Positions 23,960 to 37,115 of a stretch of DNA of 64,000 bases are shown here, one piece after another. The notes under the pieces are model-generated. The model saw nothing but the letters and a program-made list of their open reading frames with translations. It was not told the DNA's origin and did not search any database. A program made the position numbers and the translations under genes. Source of the stretch: Apium graveolens (lineage: Eukaryota; Streptophyta; Magnoliopsida; Apiales; Apiaceae); NCBI RefSeq assembly GCF_009905375.1, contig NC_133652.1, positions 116,154,721-116,218,720 on the forward strand. Reading direction: 5' to 3'. Positions within the stretch are counted from its first letter, which is position 1. Each line of letters opens with the position of its first letter.

Positions 23960-25837
23960 CTATTGCATTGCTAAAATCCAATCTGGATCCAATAGAGCTT
24001 CTTCCACTCGCTTAGGTTCCTCCTGTGATAGAAAGCTACTATACAGACATTCATCTTGAGTAGCCCTTCTAGTTTGTACTTTTGATGTAGCATCACCAAT
24101 GATCAGTTCAAAAGGGTGATTCTTGGTCCATTTCCTTTGAGGTGGTAGATTAGCCCTAGATGAGGTTGCCTCAGTATTGTCATGATGTGAGATAGAATGT
24201 TGATTTGTTGAAACTCCCCCTGAGTTGCTGATCCTTTGAAAGGAATTGGGAGCTCTATCAACTGATGAAGTGAATTGATTATCCGTTGACAGACTGTGAT
24301 CAACGGATGCTTCATTATGAACTTCAACGGATGATGCACTTTGTCTTTCAACGGATGCTGCATTGCTTCTTTCAACGGAAGCTGAATTATGACTTTCAAT
24401 GGATGCAGCATTCTGTGCATTATCCAAAGGCAGATTCTGAATTCTTCTTGAGATGCCTTCTTCATCATTCTCATCTTCACTATCATCACAGTATATCTCA
24501 ATGTTGTCAAATTTGAGTCCTTCATGATGTCCCTCATCTGTTAGTCCATCAATCTTTTTATCATCAAACACAACATGTACAGATTCCATGACAATGTTGG
24601 TTCTTAGATTGTAGACCCTAGATGATTTTCCAGCAGAATAACCAACAAATATTCCTTCATCAGCCTTTGCATCAAACTTCCCTTTGTGATCAGATTGATT
24701 CCTTAAGATGTAGCATTTGCAACCAAAGACATGTAGAAAGTTTAAAGTTGGTTTTCTTCTCTTGAATAATTGATAGGGAGTCATGCATTTTGCCTGATTG
24801 ATTAGAGAAATATTCTGAGTGTAACATGCACAGTTAACAGCCTCAGCCCAAAAATAAGTTGGGAGTTTTGACTCTTCAAGCATTGTCCTTGCAGCTTCAA
24901 TTAGTGATATGTTCTTCCTTTCCACCACACCATTTTGTTGTGGAGTTCTTGGAGCTGAGAACTCATGCATGATCCCACTTTCTTTACAGAACAACTTCAT
25001 GGTTGAATTCTTGAACTCAGTTCCATTGTCACTCCTAATATTCCTTACTTTGAAATCAGGATGATTGTTGACTTGCTTGATATGATTGATGATGATTTCA
25101 CTAGCTTCATCCTTTGATCCAAGAAAATAAACCCATGAAAACTTTGAGAAATCATCTACAATCACTAGGCAGTATCTTTTCCTTGAAATTGACAATACAT
25201 TGACTGGTCCAAAAAGATCTATGTGTAGAAGTTGTAGTGGTTCATCAATTGCAGATTCAAGCTTCTTACTGAATGATACTTTCTTTTGCTTTCCTTTCTG
25301 ACAAGCATCACACAGTCCATCCCTTGTGAATTCCACTAGAGGCATTCCTCTAACTAAGTCCTTTTTGACTAGATCATTCATTGTCTTGAAATTCAAATGG
25401 GACAGATTCTTATGCCATAGCCAACTTTCAACTAGACTTGCTTTGCTGAGAAGACAAGTAATGGATTCTGCATCTGTAGAGTTGAAATCAGCTAAGTACA
25501 CATTCCCTTTTCTAACTCCAGTTAGAACCACTTTATTGTCCTTTTTACTTGTGACAATACAGGCTTCAGAATTGAAGGAAACAGTATTCCCTCTGTCACA
25601 TAGTTGACTGATGCTCAATAAATTGTGTTTGAGACCATCAACCAATGCAACTTTATCAATGATGACATTTTCTTTTGAAATCAAGCCATATCCCATAGTG
25701 AATCCTTTGCTGTCATCTCCAAAGGTTATGTTAGGGCCAGCTCTCTCCTTAAACTCTGTGAGCAGGGTGAAATCTCCTGTCATGTGTCTTGAACAACCAC
25801 TGTCCAAGTACCATAGATTCCTTCTTTGTCCCTGCAC
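23960..25837 (-). pseudogene. Element C pol: protease and integrase
   Basis: A 625-codon open stretch. Protease motif LDSGCSRHMTGD is near the start. Integrase has a zinc region (WHKNLSHLNF, CDACQKGKQ) and the core HIDLFGPVNV, IVDDFSKFSWVYF and IRSDNGTEFKN with a downstream QNGVVERKN. The C-terminal linker at about 24500-24240 holds repeated ASVE peptides produced by the ATCCGTTGA word. The frame stops at 23960 in ILAMQ, where elements B and D continue with EELN, so this is a nonsense change. The pol frame is shifted +1 relative to gag. Confidence 0.92.
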
Positions 25838-25850
25838 ACAACAAAATCAA

Positions 25851-28289
25851 TCAAGTTGATTTTGGTACCCAAGTTTCCTTGGGTCCAGCCTTGTTAGTCT
25901 TTTTCCTAGACTTCATTCCTCCTGCATCTTTTGACTTAGGTAACTTTGGGTCAACCTTGGTCTCAGATGTGGTTGGTTGAAGTGTAGGGTTAGTCACAGA
26001 ATCATTTAACACATTTGATTGAATTTGATAAGGCATAGGTTGTGCAAACATGTTATTCCACATAGGCATATTGTATGGTATTTGAGGCATACTAAATGCA
26101 GTAAAATAAGGATTGTTAATATATGGCATGTTTGCAAATTGTGCATGGGGATTCTGGTGAGACATAACAGGCATAGCATGCAGAGGTGACATAGACATGT
26201 TAGGCATGGAGGGATTTGAAGGCATGGGAGCATTTTTAACAGATTTGCAATTATCAGATAGGTGATTAACATTTTTACAATGCACACAGCTTTTTCTAGG
26301 AGCATACCTATCAGGTGTATAATTGTTATGTTTCTTAATCCCTACCTTCCCATTTCTTTTAGATTTTCTTTTAGTTTCCTTCTTATCCTCAACCAACTTA
26401 AGCCTATCTTTTAGCTGATCTAAAGTCATGTGTCCTATATTCACCTTACTGACATCTCTGGATGTGCTAGCTCCTTCTTTGACAAAGTTCTTGAGAGTTG
26501 AATCATTCTTTTTATTGAGATTTTTATTTTTAAAAGGACTTGCCTGTTTTAATTGATGAGCCTTCAACGGATGCTCCTTTTCTTCCTTCAACGGATAACT
26601 TTCATCATCCGTTGATTCCACATCCGTTGACAATCCATCAATTAATTCTAACTCCTTTTTGTTTTTCTTCCAGGCATCCTCACAGAATGATTCAATTCCC
26701 TGAACCTTTGCAATTTGAACACTAACATCCCTAGATGTTTTTCAGGCCTTGATTACCTCTTGCTCACTTTCTAACTGTGTAGAAAGAATTTCTACTTTCT
26801 TAACAGCTTCTGCTAGTTCACTCTCAACAGTCAAGCATTTAAGTCTTATCTTTTCAAGCTCAATTACCTGATCCTCTAACACAGCATTCCTATCACTTAA
26901 AAACACATTATTCTCCTTGATCCTAGTGTTTTCTTTTGCTAGCGATTTAAGGGAAACACGCAAATGATATAATTCATTGGTCATATCATTTATGGCTTCA
27001 TTGCATTCATGTTTAGAAAGCTGAGAGAGATCAATAGTAATTACCTGGTTGCTTGATGAACTAGTTTCATTTTCATCAGAATTAGCCATCAGGGCTAGGT
27101 TGACATATTCCACATCATCATCTTCATTTACCCCATCTGCTGCCCAATCATCTTGAGTGAGAAAAGCTCTTTCCTTTTGTTTGAGCAAATCAAAATACTT
27201 CTTTTTGTAATCAACTTGCTCAAATTTCTTTTTCTCAGAATTTGGCTTCCTACACTCACTTGCAAAGTGTCTACTAATGCCACAGTTGTAACATTTGAAC
27301 TTTGATTTGTCCACCATGTTTTTGTTTGGCTTAGTGAACTTTGTGTTTTTCCTGAACTTTATTTTTGCAAACCTCCTGGACAGAAAGGCCAAATGTTCTT
27401 CAATATCATCAGATTCATCCTGACTGGAATTGTCTTCATCCTCAGTAACTTGCTCTTTACCCTTGCTTGATTCTGATTTGCCTGTGCCAATTTTGAGACT
27501 TGGCATTGTCTTCTCCTCATTCCTGGCTTCCATCTTCTCATTGTCAGCTACTAGAGCAACTGTTCCTCCTTTTCTCTTTCCCTTTTCCAACAGCTCATCC
27601 TGCTCCATTTCAAGTTCATAAGTCTTCAGAATTCCATATAATCTTTCAAGTGTGAAGTTCTTATAATCTTGAGAATTTCTCAAAGAGACAGTCATGGGCT
27701 TCCATTCCTTTGGCAGAGACCTAAGAAATTTTAAGTTGGAATCCTTGACTTGGTACACTCTACCATACAGCTTCAATCCATTCAACAGTTTCTAAAACCT
27801 GTTGAAGGTATCATTTAATGATTCACCTTCTTCAAAGTGAAAATATTCATACTGTTGAATAAGAAGCCGCATCTTGTTCTCTCTGACCTGCTCAGTACCT
27901 TCACAGATGATTTGTACAGTATCCCAAACTTCCTTTACAGTTTGGCTATTGATGACATTGTCAAACATATCTTGACCTAAGCCATTGAACAAAATGTTCA
28001 TGGCTCTCTTATCCTTGCGGATTTCTTCCATGTCTTCAATAGTCCATTCTGCTTTTGGCTTGGGAATGGACTGTCCAACAGCAACTGTTGCAGTAGCAGC
28101 TGTGGCTACTTTGTGAGGGATGTGAGGACCATTTTCAATACAGTTGATGTAGCTTTCATCTTGAGAAAAAAGATGTAAATGCATCTTCACTTTCCAGTGA
28201 TGATAATTATCTTTTTCCAGGACTGGGATCTTTACACCAATATCCTTCCTACTCATGATGGTAGCAGGAGGATTCTTCTGTGCACTCAT
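25851..28289 (-). pseudogene. Element C gag
   Basis: Start ATG 28289 (MSAQKNPPATIMSRKD). The N-terminal UBN2-type gag domain includes YHHWKVKMHLHL and AMNILFNGL. It is followed by a Lys/Glu-rich region, a zinc knuckle CYNCGISRHFASEC (about 27285) and a coiled-coil stretch (about 27050-26750). A second Cys/His cluster CVHCKNVNHLSDNC (about 26290), a Met/Pro/Asn-rich tail and the end WVPKST follow. All segments are in one frame, interrupted by a TAG at 27792 (Gln) and a TGA at 26742 (Trp). The gag end in WVPK and the frame change to pol are like Sirevirus gag by family knowledge. Confidence 0.9.
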
Positions 28290-28335
28290 GATGTTAGCAG
28301 AATAGATCTTTAAACTCTTTGAATGTTAAGAGCTT

Positions 28336-28347
28336 GCTCTGATACCA
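28336..28347 (-). other. Element C primer-binding site
   Basis: Minus strand TGGTATCAGAGC, two bases inside the 5' LTR, is a perfect copy of the plant copia site complementary to initiator Met tRNA. Confidence 0.92.
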
Positions 28348-28349
28348 AT

Positions 28350-29439
28350 TGTTATTCCCAGTGGACTAACAATGAGATTTACAGAAGGGGGGTTGAATGT
28401 AAATCTCAATACTTTTTCAAGTTTTGAGCAGTTTCTAAGGCTAAGTGTTTGAGTGATCAAATGTGTGTGAATTGCTTGAAGCCGATGCAGACAGATATAT
28501 ATTCAAACACAAATGTAATGAGCACAAAGAACTTAAAAACTTTTCTGGTGGATTTGTTGTTCCACCAGAGATGTGTTATTTCAGAAAATCTGTGATTCAA
28601 AGAATTAAATCACAGCTGCTTCCTAGTACAAACTAGATGATTTTCTCTTTTGATATTTCTAAACAGCTCAGGAAAATTCATATCTAATTACTAGCTGCTA
28701 CTTGGTTTATATATCACCAAGTTTACAAGTGAAGACAAACTGTAAAATACAATTAAAAAGATTCTTCACATGTTTCTTCTTCATTTCTCTATCCAATGCA
28801 ATCTAGGATAATCTGTAAATCTTTGAATACTTCCTTGTTTGCATCAGAATGGAAATGCTGCATTTTCTTGATTCCTCCTAGAGGCTTCCACATTCCAGTA
28901 TGTCTCTGTCAACCCATGTGCCTCTGTCAGCTTGTGAATTGTCACTATCAACTGCTAATGAACTAAGCATCCGTTGAAGCTTTCATCCGTTGATGCCTTA
29001 TCCGTTGAGGCTTTATCCGTTGAAGCTTTATCCATTGATGCATTATCAGTTGAAGTCTTTATCCGTTGAAGCACTTATCCGTTGATGGATATTATCCGTT
29101 GAAGCATTATAGACATCCGTTGAAGCTTTGTTTCTTATCCGTTGAAGGTCTTCAATATCCATTGACACTTCTTCACTTATACAAAATTACAAGGCATGAA
29201 ATATTTACAATTAGCCCTCCTATTTGTACATCCATTAGTAGTCAACATGACTGATTATTGCCTAACAACATCTAAGAATTACAGCTTGAAACCAGAGAGT
29301 GAACTAAACTTATTGCTAAGTAAAGCTACTCCTTCAACGGATAGCCAAGATGGTCTTATCCGTTGAGGCTACAAACACTAGATTTCTACTTAAGTGTTTT
29401 GCTTAACTTATCATCAACCTAATACACATATTCCTAACA
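28350..29439 (-). repeat. Element C 5' LTR (1090 bp)
   Basis: Direct repeat of 16559-17661; lacks 13 bp present in the other copy near 17515-17530. It carries the ATCCGTTGA cluster at 28968-29160 and the facing pair TCAACGGATA / TATCCGTTGA at about 29333-29366. TATA-like TTTATATATC at 28706-28715. Confidence 0.95.
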
Positions 29440-31200
29440 CTTATCTTTGACTTCTGTCACAGACTCTTTAATCTTTTCAGAATCAGACTTTACAATTTTT
29501 GCTACAAACTTAACAAGATTTACCTTTGGCTTAGCAGTCTGTTTAACAACAATTGGCTCAATTTGTTCAGTTCCTTTCTCACTTTTATCATCTCCATAAC
29601 CTAAGCCCTTTTTCCAGTTTCCACTACTTAATAAATTCTGAGTTGTTCTGCCAGAGTTAGTCCAAGTTCTGATAATCTCTCTTTCCTTTTCTAAGTCAGC
29701 TTTTAAAGATTCATTCAATTTTAACACTTCATCTCTAACATATAAAGCATCATATTTTTCTTTCTTAGTTTGATGAAGAAAAACTTACTCCTTTTCTAAA
29801 TAATTATTTCTCTTTTTATAAGCAAGATCTTCAGATGTTAATCTTTCACATGTTAAAGTCTGATCTCTATAACTAATAAATATGGTTTTAAGATACAATC
29901 TCAACTCAGTAATATCATCAGTATGAAAGGCATAAGTTGTTTGAGGTACCTTCAATTCAGCAGTTTCAGAACTGCAATCAGCATTTGCCATCAGGGCATA
30001 GTTCACCTCATATTCAGAATCTGAAGTGTCTGTCCAGCTTTTCTTCTTTATAACAAGTGCCTTGCCTTTGTCACTTTTTCCTTTCTTGCAGTCAGGAGAT
30101 ATGTGGCCTCTTTCACCACAATTATAGCATTTGACATTTGAGTTGTCTCCTCTGTCAGACTTTCCTCTTTTGCCTTCAGACTTTCTGAACCCTTTCTTAT
30201 CAGAACTTCCACTTTTCCTGGAAAACTTCTTGCCTTTTCTGAATTTCTTGTAGGCTATCTTTGTGATACCCTTCACCATAAGAGCACACAATTTCATCAT
30301 CTCTTCATCAGCATCTATTTCAGGTAAACTTTCAGTTTCTGAATCATCATCAGAATATGATGACTCTGAATCAGACTTTATGGTGAGAGCCTTTCCTTTG
30401 CCCCTTTTTGAGGCAGCTATTTTAGGAGATTCATCCTCAGCCTTAAGAGCAACTGTCCTTGACTTTCTTCCATGCCTATTACTCCTTTGATCCATCTCAA
30501 GTTCATAAGTCTTGAGCATACCATAAATTTCATCAAGAGTAGTTTTAGTAAGGTCATAGTTGTCTCTTATGGTAGTAGACTTCAAATCCCAATATTCAGG
30601 AAGAGCTAAAAGGAATTTTAGATTTGAATCTTTAAGATCATATTCCTTGTCCTCCAGTGACAGATCATTCAAGAGTTTGACAAACCTGTCATATAAGTCA
30701 GTTAAAGACTCATCAACTTTTGAGTCAAAGTGCTCATACTCTTCAGTGAGTATAGTCATCATGTTCTTCTTGATTGCATCAGTTTCCTGACATCTTGTCT
30801 CCAAAGCATCCCATATCTCCTTTGCAGTTTTGCAATTAATTACCATGTTTGACATGACATTATCAATGGCACTATGCAGCAAATGCCTTACCCTTGCATC
30901 CTTGGCAATAAATGAGATGTCTTCAACTGTGTACTCATATTTCTCCTTTGGTATGGTCTTTGCTGGTTGATCAGCAACTACAACAGATAGCTTGGTAGGC
31001 TTATGTGGTCCTTCATTAATTCTGTCAAGGTATTCTGGATCTGTAGCTTTCAGAAATATAGCCATCTTCACTTTTCATATGGAATACTCAGAAGGTCTCA
31101 GTACGGGAACCCTAATAGTCTCATATCGACTGTGGGTTTGAGCCTTTTGAGTTTCTTCAGTTTTGGTGGGCTTGGTTGGAGTTTGTGCTTCTTCAGACAT
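29440..31200 (-). pseudogene. Element B gag, N-terminal part
   Basis: Start ATG 31200 (MSEEAQTPTKPTKTEE). A TGA at 31076-31078 falls where Trp is expected (YSI*KVKMA). Then a long open stretch 31071-29785 with a UBN2-type domain (KEIWDALETRCQ, EEYEHFDSKVDESL), an acidic Ser/Asp region, and a zinc knuckle CYNCGERGHISPDC. A further stop lies near 29785. The frame then continues (LNESLKADLEKEREI) to the insertion of element C at 29440 and resumes at 16558. Confidence 0.88.
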
Positions 31201-31240
31201 GATTGTTTGGATCTTTATTGTATGTGTGTTAACAGATAAA

Positions 31241-31251
31241 CTCTGATACCA
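31241..31251 (-). other. Element B primer-binding site
   Basis: Minus strand TGGTATCAGAG followed by T where C is usual, two bases after the 5' LTR. Complementary to initiator Met tRNA. Confidence 0.85.
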
Positions 31252-31253
31252 AT

Positions 31254-31803
31254 TGTTAGGTCACACAACACTGTAGAAGGGGGTTGAATATAGTGTTTTC
31301 ACAATCAAATCAATTTAACCAAGTATGTAACAAAGATCAAGTATATTGAATAAACTCTGTTACAATAAGAACTGTCGTTCTCTCTCAGTGATGAACAAAT
31401 ATCACTAAGAGCTGCTAGGTTACAATGTATAATCTTCTCGATAATGATAACACATATAGTGTAAACCCTAAGTCTGTGTTTATATAGTACACAGTTACAA
31501 GATAACTTCTAATTGATATGGAATATAATTCTGTCTCCTAAAATATATCAATCAGATATATTCTACAAGTCTTCCAGTTTTCTAACTCTTTCCATGCATA
31601 TCTTCTTTTGTTTTAGTCTCGATCTTCTACTGTAAATCAGCTTCCTTCCTTATATGAAAGTCTTCCCGCACTTAAGTTCTGATATGACCTTAAGCTATGA
31701 TATTAAGTTCTGAATTCCAGTAAGTCCTGATATGTCCTGTTTGTTAAGATCTGAAAACTAAACATGAATGATATTAGACATGACATCTCAAATATATCTA
31801 ACA
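31254..31803 (-). repeat. Element B 5' LTR (550 bp)
   Basis: On the minus strand it begins TGTTAGATAT and ends GACCTAACA. A TATA-like TTTATATAG lies at 31479-31487 (plus strand). Three copies of TTAAGTTCTGAT or close variants occur at 31672-31731; the reverse of this word is repeated in the pol linker. The sequence TTTAG at 31804-31808 is the expected target duplication, but the partner copy is not in the window. Confidence 0.88.
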
Positions 31804-34644
31804 TTTAGGATACCGAATGCCAAGTTTTGGAGTCCCTTTGAGATATCTGAAAATTCTTTTAATAGCCACTAAGTGAGATTCTTTAGGGTCAGCTTGAAAT
31901 CTAGCACAAACACAAGTAGCAAACACTATATCTGGCCTACTAGCTGTTAAATATAAAAGTGAGCTAACCATGCCTTTATAACTTGAAATGTCCACAGACT
32001 TTTCAGTAGTGTTCAATTCAAGTTTAGTGGCAGTGGCCATGGGAGTTTTTGTAGATGTACAATCCATTAAGTTAAATTTCTTTAAAAGATCATAAATATA
32101 TCTGGTTTGACTAATGAATATTACATCACTAACTTGCTTCACTTGTAAACCAAGAAAATAAGTTAGTTCTCCCATCATGCTCATTTCATATTTACTTTGC
32201 ATCAATTTGGCAATTTTTTTGCAAAGTTTCTCATCTGTAGAGCCAAATATAATATCATCTAGATAAATCTGAACAAGTATGCTAGAGAGCCATTAACATT
32301 TTTAAAGAAAAGAGTTTTATGAATAGTACCTCTTGTGAAGTGATTTTCTAAAAGGAACTTTGACAAAGTATCATACCAGGCTCTAGGTGCTTGCCTTAAA
32401 CCATAAAGTGCTTTCAAAAGGTAGTAGACATATTCTGGAAAGTTGGGGTCTTCAAAACCAGGAGGCTGACTGACATAGACTTCCTCCTCCAAATCTCCAT
32501 TTAGAAATGCACTTTTAACATCCATTTGATACACATTGAAGTTGGCATGGGCTCCAAAGGCTAGAAAAATTCTGATGGCTTCAAGTCTTGCAACAGGAGC
32601 AAATATCTCATCAAAACCTATTCCTTCTTATTGAAAGTAGCCCTTAGCAACCAATCTAGCTTTGTTCCTGACTACTATGCCATTTTCATCCATCTTGTTT
32701 CTGAATACCCATTTGGTGTCAATAAGATTTTTGCCTTTGGGTTTGGGTACTAGCTTCCAAACTTTATTCCTTTCAAATTGGTTTAGCTCCTCCTGTATAG
32801 CTAAAACCCAATCAGGATCCAACAAAGCTTCTTCTACCTTTTTTGGGTTCTTTCTGAGACGGAAAGTTGTTGTATAGACATTCTTCTTGAGTTGCTTTCC
32901 CAGTCTGCACTCTTGAAGTTGCATCACTAATAATAAGTTCAAATGGGTGATCTCTAGTCCATTTTCTCTGTTATGGTAGATTAGCTCTAGATGAAGAGGC
33001 CTCATAGTTGTATTGATGAGTGACTGAGTTTTGATTAGAAGAAACTCCCCCTGAGTTTGTGGATCTTTGACTTGAAGTTGGGTTCCTTTCTGATTGTGAT
33101 ATGTATTGACTTTCAAACCCTATTGATGGTTCAACGAATCTTGATCTTTGCCTTTCGACGGATGATGCAAATTGTCTCTCAATGGATGATGCACTTCGTC
33201 TTTTGATGGATGTTGAATTATGTGCTTCATTTGTTGCTGAATTTTCTGCATTGTCCTTAGAGATTATTTCTTGATCACTTTCATCTTCACTATCATCACA
33301 AATCATTTCAACATTGTCAAATTTGAGGCTTTCATGGAAACCTTCATCTTGCAGTCCTTCAATCTTCTTATCATCAAACACATGCACAGATTTTATAACA
33401 ATATTGGTTATGAGATTGTAGACTCTGTATGCTTTTCCAACTGCATACACAACAAAAATACCTTCATCTGCTTTGGCATCAAACTTTCTATGCTGCTCAG
33501 TTTGATTCCTTAGAATATAGCATTTACATCCAAAGACATGAAGAAAGTTTAGTGTTGGCTTCCTATTCTTGAATAATTGATAGGGAGTCATGCACTTTTC
33601 TTGATTGACCAAAGAAATATTCTGAGTGTAGCATGCAGTATTTATAGCTTCAGCCCAAAAGTAAGTTGGTAACTTTGATTCTTCTAGCATTGTCCTTGCA
33701 GCTTCAATAAGAGATTTTTTCTTTCTTTCCACCACTACATTTTGTTGTAGAGTTCTAGATGCTGAAAATTCATGCATGATTCCATTTTCTTCACAAAACA
33801 ACTACATGACAGAATTCTTGAATTCAGTTCCATTGTCACTCCTGATTCTTTTAACTTTGAGATCAGGATGATTGTTGACTTGTCTTATGTGATTGATAAT
33901 GATTTCATTAGCTTCATCTTAAGATTTGAGAAAATATGTCCAAGTGAACTTTGAGAAATCATCAACAATCACTAGGCAGTACCTTTTCTTTGAGATTGAT
34001 AATACATTGACTGGTCCAAACAAATTCATATGCAGTAGTTGTAGAGGTTCTTCAATTGTAGATTCATGCTTCTTTTTGAATGATGCCTTGATCTGTTTTC
34101 CTTTCTGAAAGGCATCACATAGTCCATCCTTTGAGAACTCAACTTGAGGAATGTCTCTTACAAGATCTTTCTTGACTAACTCATTCATAGTCTTGAAGTT
34201 CAGATGTGACAGTTTCTTGTGTCATAGCCAACTTTCATCTTGAATTACTTTGCTGAAAAGACAAGTAATAGAATTTGCACTTGATAAGTTAAAGTCAGCT
34301 AAATACACATTTCCTTTTCTCACTCCAGTGAGAACCACTTTGTTGTCCTTCTTTTTTATAACAACACAAGCTTCAGAATTGAATGTTACTGAGTTGCCCT
34401 TATCACAAAGCTAGATGACACTCAAAAGGTTGTGTTTAAGTCCATCCACTAGAGCAACTTCTTCAATGATGACATTTTCTTTAGAAATCAAGCCATATCC
34501 CATAGTATACCCTTTGTTGTCATCTTCAAAATTAATACTTGGGTCAGCTCTCTCCTTGAACTCAGTGAGCAGGGTAGAATCTCCACTCATGTGTCTTGAG
34601 CAACTACTATCCAAGTACCAGAGATTCTTTCTGTTTTCCTGCAC
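31804..34644 (-). pseudogene. Element D pol, truncated at RNase H
   Basis: Protease LDSSCSRHMSGD; integrase zinc region CDAFQKGKQ (the second zinc Cys replaced by Phe), HMNLFGPVNV with Asn where the first catalytic Asp is expected, and IVDDFSKFTWTYF. The linker (about 33250-33100) has SASSIERQFASSVERQ repeats from the TCGACGGAT word. RT keeps [16 protein letters not shown] and [18 protein letters not shown]. The catalytic motif is YLDD after a frameshift near 32260. RNase H starts and is cut after GIRYP by the LTR of element B. Stops lie at several points (about 34205, 33920, 33810, 32635). It is non-functional. Confidence 0.9.
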
Positions 34645-34647
34645 ACA

Positions 34648-37069
34648 TCAAAACCAAATCAAGTTGATTTTGGTACCAAGTTTCCTTGGGTCCTGCCTTG
34701 TTAGCCTTTCTTTTAGGTTTTTTAGGCTTGTACCCATTTGACTCATGTGATTGAATTCAACCTTGGTTAATAGAGTAGGGCTTTGAAAACCATTCACAAT
34801 TACAGAATTATCATGCACATGTTGATTAACATGAAATGACATATTATGTGCAAACATGTTATTCCAGTATGGCATGCTAAATGTCATTTGAGGCATACTA
34901 AATGCAGCATAGTTATGATTTTGTACAAATGACATATTAAAAAATTGTGCATTTAGATTATGTGCAGGAAAAATATTCATAGGCATTGTGGGCATGCTAG
35001 GAAATGAGGGAGGTGCAGACATAGATGTAGGCATAGCAGATTTGTAATTAACAGACAGATGATTAACACTACCACACTTAACACAGATTTTTCTAGGAGC
35101 ATATTTATTAGGTGTGTAGTTGTTATATTTGTTAATTCCTACTTTACCATTCTTGTTATTTTTCCTTTTAGATTATGTCTTAACCTCAATTTTCTTCAAT
35201 CTATCACTTAGTTGCTTCATTTATAGATGCCCCACATTGACTCTTTTGTTCTCCTTGATTTGACTGGTTTCTCCTGTAACAAAGTTCTTGGAAACTGATC
35301 CATATTTTTCATTTAGCTTAGCTAGCTTGACTTTGCTAACTGGATTTCTTTCACTCGACGGTAAGGTTCTTTGTCATTCGACGGATGAATCTTTTTGTCA
35401 TTCAACGAATAATCTTCATTATCCGTTGAATCCACATCCATCGAAAGTCCTTCTTCCAAACTAGGATCCAATTTCTCTATACTCCTTTTCCAGGCTTCCT
35501 CAGAGAAAGACTCTATACCTTGAACTTTGGTAATTTGAGTATGGACATCTCTAGATGGTTTTCAAGCCTTAATTACCTCTTGTTCTCGTTCAAGTTGCTT
35601 TCTTAAAATCTCCTATTTCTTTAAGGATTCTTCAGTTCTTCCTTAGCAATTCTACACTCTATTTTCAGTTTCTTAAACTCAATAAATTGAGTTTCTAACA
35701 CATCATTTCTCTCACTTAAAAACAGATTGTTATCTTTAATTCTGGTGTTTTCTTTAGTGAGTGACTTAAGTGTAACACGCAAGTTATATAGCTCTGTGGA
35801 CATGTCATTTATAACATCATTACACTCAGCTTTAGAAAGATGGGCTAGATTAGTGGTGATTACCAGATTACTTAAGGAACTGACCTTTGCTTCATCTGAT
35901 TTGGCCATCAGGGCTAGGTTGGCATAGCTTGGTTCCTCATATTCATCTCCCCTATCTGATGCCCAGTCATTTTCCTGAGTCAAGAAAGCTCTTTCTTTTT
36001 ATTTGAGAAATTCAAAGTATTTCTTTTTATAGTCAACTTGCTCAAATTTCTTTTTCTCAGGATTAGGCTTTCTGCACTCATTTGCAAAATGACCACTCAA
36101 GCCACTCTTGAAATACCTGAATTTGGATTTATCCCCCATGTTTTTATTTGGCTTGGCTGCTCCAAAATTCTTTTTGAATTTGAGCTTGGCAAACCTTCTT
36201 GATAGGAAAGCTAGATGTTCATCTATATCCTATATTTCATCTTGGATAAGATGTTCTTCATGTTCAGCTACTAGCCCCTTTCCTTTGCCTTCACAAACCC
36301 TAGAGTTTGGTGCAAATTCCACAACTTCAACCTTCATCTCTTTCACTCTTTCTTGTTCAGCTACCAGTGTTATAGATCCACCCTTCTTTTTTCTTTTCTC
36401 TATATGCTCATCTTATTCCATTTTAAGCTCATAAGTTTCTAGAATGCCATACAGTCTCACCAAAGTAAATTCCTTGTAATCTTGAAAATTTCTAAGAGAG
36501 ACAGTCATAGGCTTCCACTCTTTTGGTAGAGATCTAAGGAATTTCAGGTTTGAATCTTTTGTCTGATAGACCCTTCCATGCAGCTTCAGTGCATTTAAAA
36601 GTTTTTGAAATCTACTAAATATGTCACTTAAAGATTCATTGTCTTCACAATGAAAGTGCTCATACTACTGGATTAGAAGTTGCATTTTATTTTTCCTCAC
36701 TTGTTCAGTTCCATCACAAACAATCTGAATTATATCCCATATTTCTTTAGCAGTCCTGCAGTTGATAACATTGTCAAACATGTCTCCATCAAGACCATTG
36801 AACAGAATGTTCATAGCGTTCTTGTCTTTGTGTACTTGCTTAATGTCTTCATCTGTCCATTCTTCTTGTGGATTTGGAACAATTTTCTCATCACCTAAAG
36901 CTCTTTCAGTATCCGTACCAGCTTTTCTAGGGACATAAGGGCCTTTCTCAATGCAATCCACATAACTTTCATCTTGAGAGAGAAGATGCATGTGCATTTT
37001 TAACTTTCAATGATGATAGTTGTCTTTATCCAAGAATGGAATCTTTACTCCAACATCCTTCCTGCTCAT
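34648..37069 (-). pseudogene. Element D gag, decayed
   Basis: Start ATG 37069 (MSRKDVGVKIPFLDKD), then a TGA where Trp is expected (YHH*KLKMH). UBN2-type domain to about 36600, Lys/Glu-rich region, and a destroyed first zinc knuckle (FRYFKSGLSGHFANEC keeps only the His and last Cys). Coiled-coil part 35983-35621, then a basic region and a Met/Asn-rich tail. Several stops occur, including a TGA at the same Trp codon as in element C gag (KA*KPSRDV, near 35560). Confidence 0.85.
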
Positions 37070-37115
37070 CTTGTTAGTTGCTTTGATCTTTAAACTCTTA
37101 GTGTGTCAAGAGCTT

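Larger units (their letters stand above)
16559..29439 (-). mobile_element. Element C: full-length Sirevirus-like element with a 1173-codon third ORF
   Basis: It is 12.9 kb and flanked by the duplication CTTAT (16554-16558 and 29440-29444). LTRs are 28350-29439 (5') and 16559-17661 (3'), with TGTTAGGAAT/GGAATAACA ends on the minus strand. Order on the minus strand: PBS, gag (28289-25851), pol in a shifted frame (25837-22906), a hairpin-rich spacer, ORF3 (22364-18843 and a broken continuation to 17850), polypurine tract. About 140 codons of RT are deleted, so it cannot transpose on its own. The LTRs differ by roughly twenty changes and one 13-bp indel, a young insertion in the gag of element B. 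Confidence 0.95.
911..31803 (-). mobile_element. Element B: Sirevirus-like Ty1/copia element, split by elements A and C
   Basis: On the minus strand the order is 5' LTR (31254-31803), primer-binding site, gag (31200 down to 29440, resuming 16558-15995), pol (about 15916-12539), a non-coding spacer, and a third ORF (11633-10568, resuming 2227-972). Element C is inserted in gag and element A in ORF3; each is flanked by a 5-bp duplication of B sequence, and removing them makes the B reading frames contiguous. B itself interrupts the RNase H region of element D at 31804. No polypurine tract or 3' LTR is visible; the sequence leaves B near 911. Copia order (integrase before RT) plus a downstream extra ORF places it with Sireviruses by family knowledge. 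All coding parts carry stops or frameshifts, so it is inactive. Confidence 0.88.

Noticed and set aside
28336..28347. tRNA gene (initiator Met)
   Set aside because: Only the 12-base complement of the tRNA end is present, as a primer-binding site; no cloverleaf.
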